Shown: positions 26,401 to 34,335 of the stretch, one piece after another
Layout of the letters: the number at the start of each line of letters is the position of its first letter
How positions within the stretch are numbered: the first letter of the stretch is position 1
From: Flavobacterium flavigenum
Lineage (GTDB): Bacteria; Bacteroidota; Bacteroidia; Flavobacteriales; Flavobacteriaceae
Direction: 5' to 3'
Length of the DNA stretch: 64,000 nucleotides
Assembly: GCF_027111255.2 (NCBI RefSeq)
Contig: NZ_CP114285.2
Location: 3,658,001 to 3,722,000, forward strand
Made by a program: the position numbers and the translations under genes
Notes under the pieces: model-generated
Database searches by the model: none
What the model was told of the DNA's origin: nothing
What the model saw: the letters and a program-made list of their open reading frames with translations, nothing else

Positions 26401-29105
26401 ATTTAATTCGTGTGGAAGATCAGCAAGATGGTCATGCTACTTCGTTAACTGTAAATATAGACTGGCCAATCTGGTCTGGGAAAACGCGAAACAGAGATGC
26501 TTCTACGGCCAATATGCTGGTTTTTTCTACAGATAAAAAGAATTATGCTGTTGGAGAAAAAGCACAGATTTCTTTCCCTTCAAGTGAAGGCGGACGCGCT
26601 TTAATTTCAATCGAAAACGGATCAAGAGTCGTACAGACTATCTGGGCAGAAACTAAAAAAGGAGAAACTAAAGTTGAAGTTCCAATTACCGGAGAAATGG
26701 CACCAAATGTATATTTCAATATTACGTTGTTACAGCCTCACGCTTCGACGAAAAACGATTCGCCAATTCGTATGTATGGCATTGTGCCAATTGAAGTGGT
26801 AGATAAAAATACCATTTTGGCACCAACGATTAATATGCCGGACGTTTTAAGACCTGAACAGCCATTTACGGTTAAAGTAGGCGAAAAAACAGGTAAAGCA
26901 ATGACCTATACCATTGCTGTTGTCGATGAAGGACTTTTAGATTTAACCCGTTTTAAAACGCCAAATGCCTGGGATAGTTTCTATGTTCGTGAAGCTTTAG
27001 GTGTAAAAACCTGGGACATTTATGATGATGTAATTGGAGCTTACGGCGGAAAAATAAACCAAATTTTCAGTATTGGTGGTGATCAGGATTTAGGCGGCGG
27101 AAAAGCGAAGAAAGCCAACCGTTTTAAACCAGTTGTATTGTACTACGGACCATTTAAATTAGGAAAAGGAGAAACCAAATCACATCAGTTAAAACTGCCG
27201 AAATACATTGGTTCTGTAAGAACAATGGTTGTGGCGGGAGATGCGAATACAAGTGCTTACGGAAGCGTAGAAAAAGCAACTCCTGTTAAGAGTCCGCTGA
27301 TGGTATTAGCTTCACTGCCAAGAAAGATTTCACCATCAGAAAAAGTAACGCTTCCGGTAACGGTATTTGCAACTGAAAACAAAATTAAAAATGTTTCCGT
27401 TCAGGTAAAAACCAGTAACGGATTAAAAGTTGTTGGAAGCGCTGTTCAGAGACTGAACTTCAAACAGCCGGATGAAAAAATGGCTTATTTTAATCTGGTG
27501 GTAGGATCTGCAACCGGAATTGCAAAAGTTCAGGTAATCGCGACATCTGGAAGTGAGAAATCAGTTTACGATGTTGAAATAGATATGACAAATCCGAATC
27601 CGGTTACGAGTACTTTTACAGATGTTGTTTTAACACCAAACAGTACTAAGACAATTTCATGGAAAACTTTTGGAATCGCGGGAAGCAATAAAGCAAGATT
27701 AGAAGTTTCATCAATGCCATCTATGAACCTGAATGGAAGATTGCAATTTCTGATTCAGTATCCTCATGGTTGTGTAGAGCAGACCACTTCATCAGTTTTT
27801 CCACAATTGTATTTGGGAGATGTGGCTGATATCGATGCGAAACGTAAAGATCTGATTCAGAAAAATATTGCTGCAGGAATTGCCAGATTGGGTAATTTCC
27901 AATTATCAAACGGAGGTCTGCCGTATTGGCAAGGAAATGCTATTGCAGACGATTGGGGAACTTCTTACGCCGGACATTTCTTAATTGAAGCTGAGAAAAA
28001 GGGATATATACTGCCAATAAACTTCAAATCAAAATGGCTTTCATATCAGCAGCGTGAAGCAAAACAATGGCGTTTTGAACCGAAATACGGAAATGATTTA
28101 GCTCAGGCGTATCGTCTATATACTTTGGCTTTAGCCGGAAATGCCGATTTATCAGCAATGAACAGATTGAGAGAGACAAAAGGAATTTCGAATGAAAGTA
28201 TGCTTCGTTTAGCAGCAGCTTATGTTTTGGCTGGACAAAAATCGGCTGGACAAAGTTTGTTTTTACGCACAAGTATCGACGGAAGTTCAGATGGTTATAG
28301 CTACTACTATTATGGATCAAGCGAAAGAAACAGAGCGATGGCGCTGGAAACAATGATTCTTTTAGGACAGAAGCAAAAAGCATTTACAACAGCAGCAAAA
28401 CTGGCAAAAGAAATGTCGGCTAACCAATGGATGAGTACACAAACAACGGCTTATTGCTTGTATGCAATGTCGAAATTTGCGGTGAGCAACGGTCCAAAAG
28501 GAATCCATATTCAGTTTAGTAAAAACGGAAAAGGCGAAACAATAAATACAGGTAAATCGGTTGCTGATCGCAGTTTGTCTGTTGCTTCTGGTGCAAATAG
28601 TATTACGTTGAAAAACAACAAAGCGAATACAGTTTATGTTCGTGTATTGAATACCGGAATTCTGCCAATCGGAAAAGAAAATGCAGTTCAAAGCGATGTT
28701 ACGGCTTCTATTGTTTTCAAAAACAGAAAAGGAAGCGTGATCAATGTTTCGAAAATTAATCAGGGAACTGAATTTGTTGCTGAGGTTACGATTAAAAACC
28801 AAAGGGGAGAAAGCGTTCAAAATGTAGCGTTATCACAAATTCTGCCTTCTGGATTCGAAATTGTAAATACCCGTTTCACCGATTATGGAGATGCCGTAAA
28901 TAATATTGCAGATTATATTGATATCCGCGATGACAGAACTAATTTCTATTTCGGAATGAAAGCTCGAGAAACCAAAGTTTTCCGTATTCTGCTAAATGCA
29001 TCATATTTAGGGAATTATTATCTGCCAGGTTTACAATGTGAAGCGATGTATGATAATACATTTTTGGCAAGAACAAAAGGATTTTGGGTTGAGGTTGTGA
29101 AATAA
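23418..29105 (+). CDS. bacterial alpha-2-macroglobulin (YfhM/MG1-type) lipoprotein
   Basis: An 1895-residue protein with a GTG start and a lipoprotein signal (FIFQSC, cysteine 18). It follows the bacterial A2M plan: Ig-like macroglobulin domains, a bait region, then a thioester domain. The thioester motif is intact as GCVEQTTS, with cysteine near residue 1452. The nearby sequence RLQFLIQYPHG and later helical repeats of the TED domain (YAGHFLIEAEKKGY) agree. A low-complexity Ala/Val/Glu stretch (about 305-355) and an acidic Asp/Tyr stretch (about 515-550) are unusual insertions. A2Ms trap attacking proteases in the periplasm. The PBP1C gene 167 bp downstream repeats the classic yfhM-pbpC pairing. 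Confidence 0.92.
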   Translation: MKKGLFLVLYVFFIFQSCGRKSAADFNSDFSLFKDYIVSFTGGIVSSDSDIRVVLAFDKNDWKPNQELDDDLFDISPSVSGKVVALSTSTLAFIPEKKLKPGTEYQVTLNLDKLTAIPKEKEEQLSKFNFTVKTVKQDFTINTADIQSYSKEYQYLNCVLKTADNIDLETAKKLVEAKQKGNDLKIKFDRNPASGKEFHFIIDSIQRYSEATNLEIIYDGDDFDIDQKGQIDFPITGINEFKVIKVEVPDGNNQSVVINFSEPLEKGQDFAGLVSIQNTNNLKFSTQGNLLKVYFTNQNAPKKEEAIPVVVEEPVYAAADTAAVAVDSASVVVDSAAAAVEEVEVVEEVAEPEPEQVITGELLLEVFQGIESQYGKKLEANYSEKISFDQIKPNVRFIKNGTILPSSNNLKLNFEAVNLSAVDVKVYKIYKNNILQFLQYNELNGAQNLKKVAQPIAKTTLNLKESTLVNLTKWNTYALDLSKIIKPEPGAIYRVEFEYKRKYSLYKCNSSDEDSNQEEEEEVDENDVNYSGNSYDDYYYDDYDWRESQDPCSGSYYYNAKIATNILATDLGVIAKRGENKSYLFAVNNIVTTEPVSNAKVDLYNFQQQKITSGSTDSDGIASFQLDKFAYFAIVTLGDQSTYVKLDDGLSLSVSNFDVAGETLQKGLKGFIYGERGVWRPGDNLYLSFILNDVSNKLPKSHPIKFRLNDPNGKTVYQTVQKTNELNHYAFIVPTNSEAPTGNWEAMVSVGGAKFYKSIKIETIKPNRLKIKNTFSRKTLSSSYPNTDNLEVTWLHGAIAKNLNVEMQAKFSQQATTFKGYEKYTFDDLARQFSTEEINVFSGKLNESGKASVNIQPRLQGQAPGMLRASFITKVYEEGGDFSTDVMSTTYSPYKTYVGIKSPEPNKYGMLETRTNNRFEVVTVDESGRPKSVRNLEVRIYKVEWRWWWDSSSDNLSNYNSSNATTSYKSTIINTDSSGKGSFQFALSDEEWGRYLIRVEDQQDGHATSLTVNIDWPIWSGKTRNRDASTANMLVFSTDKKNYAVGEKAQISFPSSEGGRALISIENGSRVVQTIWAETKKGETKVEVPITGEMAPNVYFNITLLQPHASTKNDSPIRMYGIVPIEVVDKNTILAPTINMPDVLRPEQPFTVKVGEKTGKAMTYTIAVVDEGLLDLTRFKTPNAWDSFYVREALGVKTWDIYDDVIGAYGGKINQIFSIGGDQDLGGGKAKKANRFKPVVLYYGPFKLGKGETKSHQLKLPKYIGSVRTMVVAGDANTSAYGSVEKATPVKSPLMVLASLPRKISPSEKVTLPVTVFATENKIKNVSVQVKTSNGLKVVGSAVQRLNFKQPDEKMAYFNLVVGSATGIAKVQVIATSGSEKSVYDVEIDMTNPNPVTSTFTDVVLTPNSTKTISWKTFGIAGSNKARLEVSSMPSMNLNGRLQFLIQYPHGCVEQTTSSVFPQLYLGDVADIDAKRKDLIQKNIAAGIARLGNFQLSNGGLPYWQGNAIADDWGTSYAGHFLIEAEKKGYILPINFKSKWLSYQQREAKQWRFEPKYGNDLAQAYRLYTLALAGNADLSAMNRLRETKGISNESMLRLAAAYVLAGQKSAGQSLFLRTSIDGSSDGYSYYYYGSSERNRAMALETMILLGQKQKAFTTAAKLAKEMSANQWMSTQTTAYCLYAMSKFAVSNGPKGIHIQFSKNGKGETINTGKSVADRSLSVASGANSITLKNNKANTVYVRVLNTGILPIGKENAVQSDVTASIVFKNRKGSVINVSKINQGTEFVAEVTIKNQRGESVQNVALSQILPSGFEIVNTRFTDYGDAVNNIADYIDIRDDRTNFYFGMKARETKVFRILLNASYLGNYYLPGLQCEAMYDNTFLARTKGFWVEVVK

Positions 29106-29162
29106 GATTATTGGGCACAGATTATAAAGATTAAAAGGATTTTAAAAATCTATGGCAAAAAA

Positions 29163-29275
29163 TGTGATTAAAAAGTTTCCCGCAGATTTTGCAGATCAAG
29201 TAGATAAAATAAAATCTGCGGAATCTGCGGAATCTGCGAGAGAAAAACTTTGCGTCCCGATAGCTATCGGGATTG
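29163..29275. repeat. dispersed 'CTGCGGAATCTGCG' repeat with palindrome
   Basis: It contains CGCAGATTTTGCAGAT and an inverted AAAATCTGCGGAATCTGCG, then AAAACTTTGCG and the 18-bp perfect palindrome TCCCGATAGCTATCGGGA (29255-29272). I recognise similar intergenic units from flavobacterial genomes. It separates the A2M and PBP1C genes and abuts the PBP1C start. Confidence 0.65.
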
Positions 29276-31672
29276 CGGTTTAAAAAGAAACAAGTATTGA
29301 AAAATAAATTAAAAGCGTTCTTTCAACGCATTATAAGCTGGATTAAAAAGAATAAGATAAAATCAGCACTAGCATTTCTGCTTTTGCTGATTTACTATTT
29401 TTCTATACCCCGAACTTTATTCAAAGAACCGTATTCAACCGTAATAGAGAGTCAAGAAGGAGAATTGCTCGGGGCTAAAATCGCCAGAGACGGGCAATGG
29501 CGTTTTCCTGCGCAGGATAGCGTTCCGGACAAATTCAAGAAATGCATTGTTTACTTTGAAGACGAATATTTCTATAAACATCCCGGTTTCAATCCCGGTG
29601 CAATGATCAATGCTTTTAAACAAAATAGAAAAGCAGGAAAAGTAGTTAGGGGGGGAAGTACGCTGACGCAACAAGTTATCAGGCTTTCGCGAAAAGGAAA
29701 AAACAGAACTTATTTCGAAAAAATAATAGAAATTATTTTTGCTACGAGATTAGAATTAGGCTATTCTAAAAACGAAATTCTAGAAATGTATGCGGCACAT
29801 GCGCCATTTGGAGGAAATGTTGTGGGACTGGAAATGGCTTCATGGCGTTATTTTGGCGTTCAGTCCAATCAATTATCATGGGCAGAAAATGCGGTTTTGG
29901 CTGTTTTGCCAAATGCTCCAAGTTTGATTTATCCAGGGAAAAACCAAATAAAGCTATTAAATAAAAGAAACCGACTTTTATTAAAACTCCACCAAGAAGG
30001 CATAATCGACAAGCAGACGTACGAACTTTCTATTGAAGAACCATTGCCTCAAAAGCCCTATGATTTGCCACAAATTGCGCCACATTTATTGCAAAGAGTC
30101 GCTAAAAATGAAGAAGGAACGAGAGTCAAAACTACAATTGATTATGCTTTACAAAACAGGGTCAATCAAATTGCGCGATATTATTACAATGAATACAAAC
30201 AGAATGAAGTTCACAATCTGGCGATTTTGGTAATTGATGTTCAGAGTAGAAATGTAATGAGTTATGTTGGAAATTCTCCGGCAGATGCAGATCATCAAAA
30301 AGATGTCGATATTATCGATGCGCCAAGAAGTACGGGAAGTATTCTGAAGCCACTTTTATACGGAGCTATGCTGGATGATGGCGAATTATTGCCCAATACT
30401 CTAATTGCCGATATTCCAACACAGATTTCGGGTTATACACCTCAAAACTTCAATCTCACTTTTGACGGAGCTGTTCCGGCGCATCGCGCATTGTCTCGTT
30501 CGCTAAATATTCCTGCGGTTTTAATGCTTCAGGATTTTGGGGTAAATAAATTTTATGAAGAACTGCAGAAGTTCAAATTAAAGAATATTAATAAAACACC
30601 AGATCATTACGGTTTATCGCTAATTTTGGGAGGAGCAGAAAGTAATTTGTGGGATTTGTGTAGAACATATGCGAATCTTTCTTCTACTGTTAATTATTTC
30701 AATAAAAATAACGGGCAATATCGAACAAATGAATTTACAGAGCTCAATTATAAAAATGATTTTAAGCCCGACTTTGGTTCACAAACGAATCAAAAGAATA
30801 TTTTGGGAGCAGGATCAATCTGGCTGACTTACAATGCAATGGAAGAAGTTAACAGGCCAGAAGGGGACGAGGCTTGGAAGTTTTATGACAGTTCGCTTAA
30901 AATTGCCTGGAAAACCGGAACCAGTTTCGGAAATCGTGATGCATGGGCAATTGGAACTAATTCAAGATATGTAGTGGGAGTTTGGGTTGGAAATGCAACA
31001 GGAGAAGGAAGACCAACTTTGACTGGCGTTACAAGTTCAGCGCCAATTTTGTTTGATGTTTTTAATTTACTGCCAAGACAAAGATGGTTTGATACACCGT
31101 ACAGTGATTTAGCAGAAGTGGAGGTATGCCGATTAAGTGGTTATCTGGCAAAAGATAATTGCCCGAAAATCAAACAATGGGTTTCTAAGAAAGGGAAATC
31201 GACCAAAGTTTGTCCGTATCATAAAACCGTTCATTTAGATAAAACAGAACAGTTTCAGGTAAACAGCAGCTGTGAAAGTATAGATAATGTCGTAACTAAA
31301 AACTGGTTCGTTCTGCCTCCGGTTATGGCCTGGTATTATAAAAGTCAGCACATTGAATATTTGCCTTTACCACCTTTTAAAGAAGGCTGCGAAGGAACTC
31401 AAACCACAACAATGGATTTTATTTATCCAAAAGCTAATAGCAAAATTTACCTCACTAAGGATTTCAACAGTAATGTACAGCCAGTAATTTTGAAAGTAGC
31501 GTATTCGGAAAGAGATAAAGAATTGTTTTGGTATGTCGATGATGTGTATAAAGCAACTACTAAAACATTTCATGAACTGCCCATTACACCAACATCAGGA
31601 ATACATTATGTGACGGTTGTTGATGCTTCCGGAAATGAAATTAGAAGGAGAATTGAAATTGTGAGGGAATAA
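29273..31672 (+). CDS. pbpC: penicillin-binding protein 1C
   Basis: A 799-residue bifunctional peptidoglycan synthase. A membrane anchor (about 28-45) is followed by a GT51 glycosyltransferase domain (FEDEYFYKHPGFNPGAMINA; GGSTLTQQVIRLSR). The transpeptidase domain has active-site SILK in RSTGSILKPLLYG (about 360), SRSLN (about 403) and KTGTS (about 547). A C-terminal BiPBP_C domain occupies about 705-799. No ATG is in frame near the start; TTG at 29273 (touching the repeat palindrome) or TTG at 29297 is possible, and an in-frame TAG at 29261 limits the start. Next to the A2M gene, it likely repairs wall damage. Confidence 0.93.
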   Translation: MRFKKKQVLKNKLKAFFQRIISWIKKNKIKSALAFLLLLIYYFSIPRTLFKEPYSTVIESQEGELLGAKIARDGQWRFPAQDSVPDKFKKCIVYFEDEYFYKHPGFNPGAMINAFKQNRKAGKVVRGGSTLTQQVIRLSRKGKNRTYFEKIIEIIFATRLELGYSKNEILEMYAAHAPFGGNVVGLEMASWRYFGVQSNQLSWAENAVLAVLPNAPSLIYPGKNQIKLLNKRNRLLLKLHQEGIIDKQTYELSIEEPLPQKPYDLPQIAPHLLQRVAKNEEGTRVKTTIDYALQNRVNQIARYYYNEYKQNEVHNLAILVIDVQSRNVMSYVGNSPADADHQKDVDIIDAPRSTGSILKPLLYGAMLDDGELLPNTLIADIPTQISGYTPQNFNLTFDGAVPAHRALSRSLNIPAVLMLQDFGVNKFYEELQKFKLKNINKTPDHYGLSLILGGAESNLWDLCRTYANLSSTVNYFNKNNGQYRTNEFTELNYKNDFKPDFGSQTNQKNILGAGSIWLTYNAMEEVNRPEGDEAWKFYDSSLKIAWKTGTSFGNRDAWAIGTNSRYVVGVWVGNATGEGRPTLTGVTSSAPILFDVFNLLPRQRWFDTPYSDLAEVEVCRLSGYLAKDNCPKIKQWVSKKGKSTKVCPYHKTVHLDKTEQFQVNSSCESIDNVVTKNWFVLPPVMAWYYKSQHIEYLPLPPFKEGCEGTQTTTMDFIYPKANSKIYLTKDFNSNVQPVILKVAYSERDKELFWYVDDVYKATTKTFHELPITPTSGIHYVTVVDASGNEIRRRIEIVRE

Positions 31673-31789
31673 ATTAAAATAATTATAAGTTTTCTGAAAT
31701 TGCCTTTTTCGCTCTCGTTCAAGTCTAAAATCCAAAAGAGGCAATGATATCGTGAAAAATAATGGTTCGTATGAAAACGAATGTCTAGC

Positions 31790-31860
31790 CCAGATAGTAG
31801 CGGTATCCTTTTTCTTGCTTCTTTAGCAAGGAAAAGATACAAGCGGATAGCTGGAATTGC
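31790..31860. repeat. dispersed 'TAGCCC-GAT' palindromic repeat, copy 3
   Basis: It contains CTAGCCCAGATAGTAGCGGT, ATCCTTTTTCTTGCTTCTTT, and AGCAAGGAAAAGATACAAGCG with GGATAGCTGG. The two halves around TTGCTTC...AGCAAGGAAAAGATAC pair imperfectly. It lies in the gap between pbpC and the RNase G gene, which otherwise holds only the terminator. Confidence 0.7.
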
Positions 31861-31910
31861 TTCTGAAACTATAAAACGAGAAAGCTTCTATTTCACTCAA
31901 AGACATAAAA

Positions 31911-31938
31911 AAACCGCCAGTCTCACGAAAGGCGGTTT
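31911..31938. terminator. intrinsic terminator downstream of RNase G
   Basis: AAACCGCC (31911-31918) pairs with GGCGGTTT (31931-31938), flanked by A and T tracts, just past the minus-strand stop at 31946. Confidence 0.75.
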
Positions 31939-31945
31939 TTGATTT

Positions 31946-33490
31946 TTATTCTGAAATAACATTTCCTTTTTTATCGTAGAAATGATATTCTAAGTACGTG
32001 TAAGCGTCACGAGGTATGATTTTCACCCATTTCTTATGTTCAAAAAACCATTTTGAACGTAATGATGGAAAACCTTTACTGAGGTATGCAGCCACAAATG
32101 GATGTACATTCAGCACAACATTTTTGTGGGTTTTTAGAAGTCGGTCTAAATCCAGTGCGATTTTATCAATGATTAAAATTGGCGCTTCAATTTCGCCATT
32201 TTCATTGTTTGGATCTTCTTCTCTGGTTTTAATGTTAACTTCTGGTCTTACGCGCTGTCTTGTAATCTGGACTAAACCAAATTTACTTGGCGGTAATATT
32301 TTATGTTTTGCTTTATCGTCGCTCATTTCTTCTCGCAAGAAGTCGAACAGGACTTTCCTGTTTTCAGGATTAGACATATCGATAAAATCAACAACTATGA
32401 TTCCGCCCATATCCCGCAGACGTAATTGTCTGGCGATTTCTGCAGCTGCAATCATATTTACTTCCATGGCAGTGTCTTCCTGATTAGTTGCCTTATTCGA
32501 ACGGTTTCCGCTGTTCACGTCTATAACGTGCAAAGCTTCAGTGTGTTCAATAATAAGATAAGCGCCTTTACTCATCGAAACTGTTCTTCCAAAAGAAGTC
32601 TTGATTTGTCTCTCTATATTGTATTTCTCAAAAATTGGAGTGTCGTTTGATTGATAAAACTTCACAATTGATTGTTTTGAAGGTGCAATTTCCTGCAGAT
32701 AATCCTTCGTTTGATGATACAACTCTTCATCATCTATCTGAATACCGCTAAAGGTATCATTGAAAACATCCCTCAATATTGAAGAAGCCCTGTTAAGCTC
32801 TCCTAATACTTTGGATGGATGATGAGCAGTTGGTAATTTTTTACACATTGCAGTCCATCTGCCAAGCAGGTTCTGCAAATCTTTTTCTAATTCGGCTGTA
32901 TTTTTGCCTTCGGCTACTGTACGAACAATAACACCAAATCCTTTAGGTTTGATCGATAGAACAAGTTTTTTTAAGCGGTCCTTTTCTTTTTTGTCTTCTA
33001 TTTTTTGCGAAATAGAAACACGATCAGAAAACGGAACCAGAACAATAAATCTTCCTGCCAGAGAAAGCTCAGCGCTTATTCTTGGGCCTTTGGTCGATAT
33101 AGGTTCTTTTACAACTTGAACTAAGACAGATTGATTGGCACTTAAAATATCAGTAATGATGCCATCTTTGTCAATCTCTTTTTCAAACTGAAAGGTTTTT
33201 AGGGAGAAATCTTTTAATTTACCTGCGCTTACAAGTTTTATGAATTTCAGCTGGGAAGCTAAGTTTGGACCCAAATCGTGATAATGTAAAAAGGCATCTT
33301 TTTCGAAGCCAACATTTACAAAAGCAGCATTAAGTCCGGCAACTGGTTTTCGTATTTTGGCAATAAAAATATCACCAACCTGAAAGTTGCTTGTTTCTTG
33401 TTCCTTGTGTAATTCAATTAGTTTTCCATCTTTTAATAAGGCAAAATCTACGGCTTCAGAACTAGATCTAATGATCAATTCTTTATTCAC
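31946..33490 (-). CDS. rng: ribonuclease E/G family endoribonuclease (RNase G)
   Basis: A 514-residue RNase E/G-family protein. An S1 RNA-binding domain lies near residues 35-125 (VGDIFIAKIRKPVAGLNAAFVNVGFEKDAFLH). The catalytic core follows, with HVIDVNSGNRS (about 325) and GGIIVVDFIDM (about 365) giving metal-binding aspartates, and QITRQRVRPEV near 415. It has no long C-terminal scaffold, so it is RNase G-like in size. The expected role is 5'-monophosphate-dependent rRNA and mRNA processing. It follows the small basic gene and HU on the same strand but is separated from them by about 290 bp. Confidence 0.9.
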   Translation of the reverse strand: MNKELIIRSSSEAVDFALLKDGKLIELHKEQETSNFQVGDIFIAKIRKPVAGLNAAFVNVGFEKDAFLHYHDLGPNLASQLKFIKLVSAGKLKDFSLKTFQFEKEIDKDGIITDILSANQSVLVQVVKEPISTKGPRISAELSLAGRFIVLVPFSDRVSISQKIEDKKEKDRLKKLVLSIKPKGFGVIVRTVAEGKNTAELEKDLQNLLGRWTAMCKKLPTAHHPSKVLGELNRASSILRDVFNDTFSGIQIDDEELYHQTKDYLQEIAPSKQSIVKFYQSNDTPIFEKYNIERQIKTSFGRTVSMSKGAYLIIEHTEALHVIDVNSGNRSNKATNQEDTAMEVNMIAAAEIARQLRLRDMGGIIVVDFIDMSNPENRKVLFDFLREEMSDDKAKHKILPPSKFGLVQITRQRVRPEVNIKTREEDPNNENGEIEAPILIIDKIALDLDRLLKTHKNVVLNVHPFVAAYLSKGFPSLRSKWFFEHKKWVKIIPRDAYTYLEYHFYDKKGNVISE

Positions 33491-33540
33491 TCTGTAAATT
33501 TTTATCCGTGAATTGGTTGTTAGTTATTTGTTGATAGTTG

Positions 33541-33763
33541 ATGGTAAAAAACCAAAAACCAAAAACCAAAAACCATCAACTTCTACAAGGATGGATTAAA
33601 CAATATTTTTAACAGGTATTAACCCGGAGGGAAAATTTTAATCTCCAAATTTTAAATTCCAAATTCCAATTGAAATCTATATTGATTTCTTAATTTTTGA
33701 ATTTTGGATTTTATTTTTTGGAATTTTTGAAATTTCCCAAATTTCAATGAACGTTTAAAAAGA
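33541..33763. other. noncoding gap with short tandem repeats and A/T-rich quasi-palindromes
   Basis: Near 33545-33575 the 7-bp unit AAAAACC is repeated about four times. From 33640 to 33750 the segments CCAAATTTTAAATTCC and TTGGAATTTTTGAAATTT form loose inverted repeats. No gene was seen. The stretch lies upstream of RNase G and downstream of the 30-residue basic gene. Confidence 0.5.
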
Positions 33764-33788
33764 AAAAAGTAGTTTAAAACTACTTTTT
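33764..33788. terminator. hairpin overlapping the end of the small basic gene
   Basis: AAAAGTAGTTT followed by AAAACTACTTTT forms a near-perfect stem with flanking A and T tracts. It overlaps the TAG stop (33780-33782) of the minus-strand small gene. Confidence 0.6.
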
Positions 33789-33872
33789 CTTTTTGTGACG
33801 GTTAGCTCTCGCTCTTTTTTTTCTTTTGTGAGTAGCTACCTTATGTCTCTTTCTTTTTTTACCACTTGGCAT
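33780..33872 (-). CDS. 30-residue highly basic protein (probable ribosome-associated)
   Basis: ATG 33872 to TAG 33780 encodes MPSGKKRKRHKVATHKRKKR followed by ARANRHKKKK: 18 of 30 residues are lysine or arginine, and four more are histidine. I recall nearly the same small ORF in many Bacteroidota genomes, usually unnamed. Such composition fits a small ribosomal or rRNA-binding protein. I do not assert a specific ribosomal-protein name. It lies just downstream of HU, 31 bp after the HU stop, with a terminator hairpin at its end, which supports it as a genuine short gene. Confidence 0.75.
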   Translation of the reverse strand: MPSGKKRKRHKVATHKRKKRARANRHKKKK

Positions 33873-33903
33873 ATCGTATCGATTTTATGATTAATTAATA
33901 GTG

Positions 33904-34194
33904 TTATTTTGCTTCGTTGTTTGTTTTTACTCCCTCTACAAAAACTTTTGCAGGTTTAAAAGCAGGAATATTGTGTGCAGGAATTTTGATTGTGGTATTT
34001 TTAGAGATGTTTCTTCCTGTTTTCTCAGCTCTGGTCTTTACGATGAAACTTCCGAAACCTCTTAGGTAAACGTTGTCACCAGTTTCTAATGAAGTCTTAA
34101 CTTCTTCCATAAAAGTTTCAACTGTTGCCTGAACGTCTCCTTTTTCAAGACCTAGTTTCTCTGAAATCTTCGCTACGATATCTGCTTTCGTCAT
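33904..34194 (-). CDS. HU/IHF-family DNA-binding protein
   Basis: A 96-residue nucleoid protein with the full HU fold. MTKADIVAKISEKLGLEKGD forms the helical dimer part, and VYLRGFGSFIVKTRAEKTGR and NISKNTTIKIPAHNIPAFKP cover the DNA-binding beta arm, including the NP-like tip variant (HNIPAF). A dimer bends and packages DNA. A canonical promoter (TATATTTG with upstream TTG) lies on the minus strand 51 bp upstream, and the region is shared with divergent mutY. Confidence 0.93.
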   Translation of the reverse strand: MTKADIVAKISEKLGLEKGDVQATVETFMEEVKTSLETGDNVYLRGFGSFIVKTRAEKTGRNISKNTTIKIPAHNIPAFKPAKVFVEGVKTNNEAK

Positions 34195-34244
34195 TTTCTT
34201 TCCTGTTTTTATTTTATAAATGATGTACTATTTTTTTGAGGATG

Positions 34245-34276
34245 CAAATATAGGAATTAAAAAAATAATTAATCAA
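34245..34276 (-). promoter_or_regulatory. promoter of the HU gene
   Basis: On the minus strand, TTG (34276-34274), a 21-bp spacer and TATATTTG (34252-34245) match the Bacteroidota -33/-7 pattern. Confidence 0.6.
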
Positions 34277-34309
34277 GCTAATTCGTTAAATTTTAATTAC
34301 ATAAAGATT

Positions 34310-34317
34310 TACTTTTG
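34310..34317 (+). promoter_or_regulatory. probable -7 box of mutY
   Basis: TACTTTTG matches TAnnTTTG and lies 18 bp upstream of the mutY ATG at 34336. This argues against a TTG start at 34315. Confidence 0.5.
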
Positions 34318-34335
34318 TTTTCTAAGTATTTTAAA

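Noticed and set aside
32016..32483. 155-residue plus-strand frame over the RNase G gene
   Set aside because: It lies fully inside the well-supported rng coding region on the other strand and shows no recognisable domain.
34315..34335. TTG start extending mutY by seven residues
   Set aside because: The codon lies within the probable -7 box and the extension is absent from the family; ATG 34336 is used.
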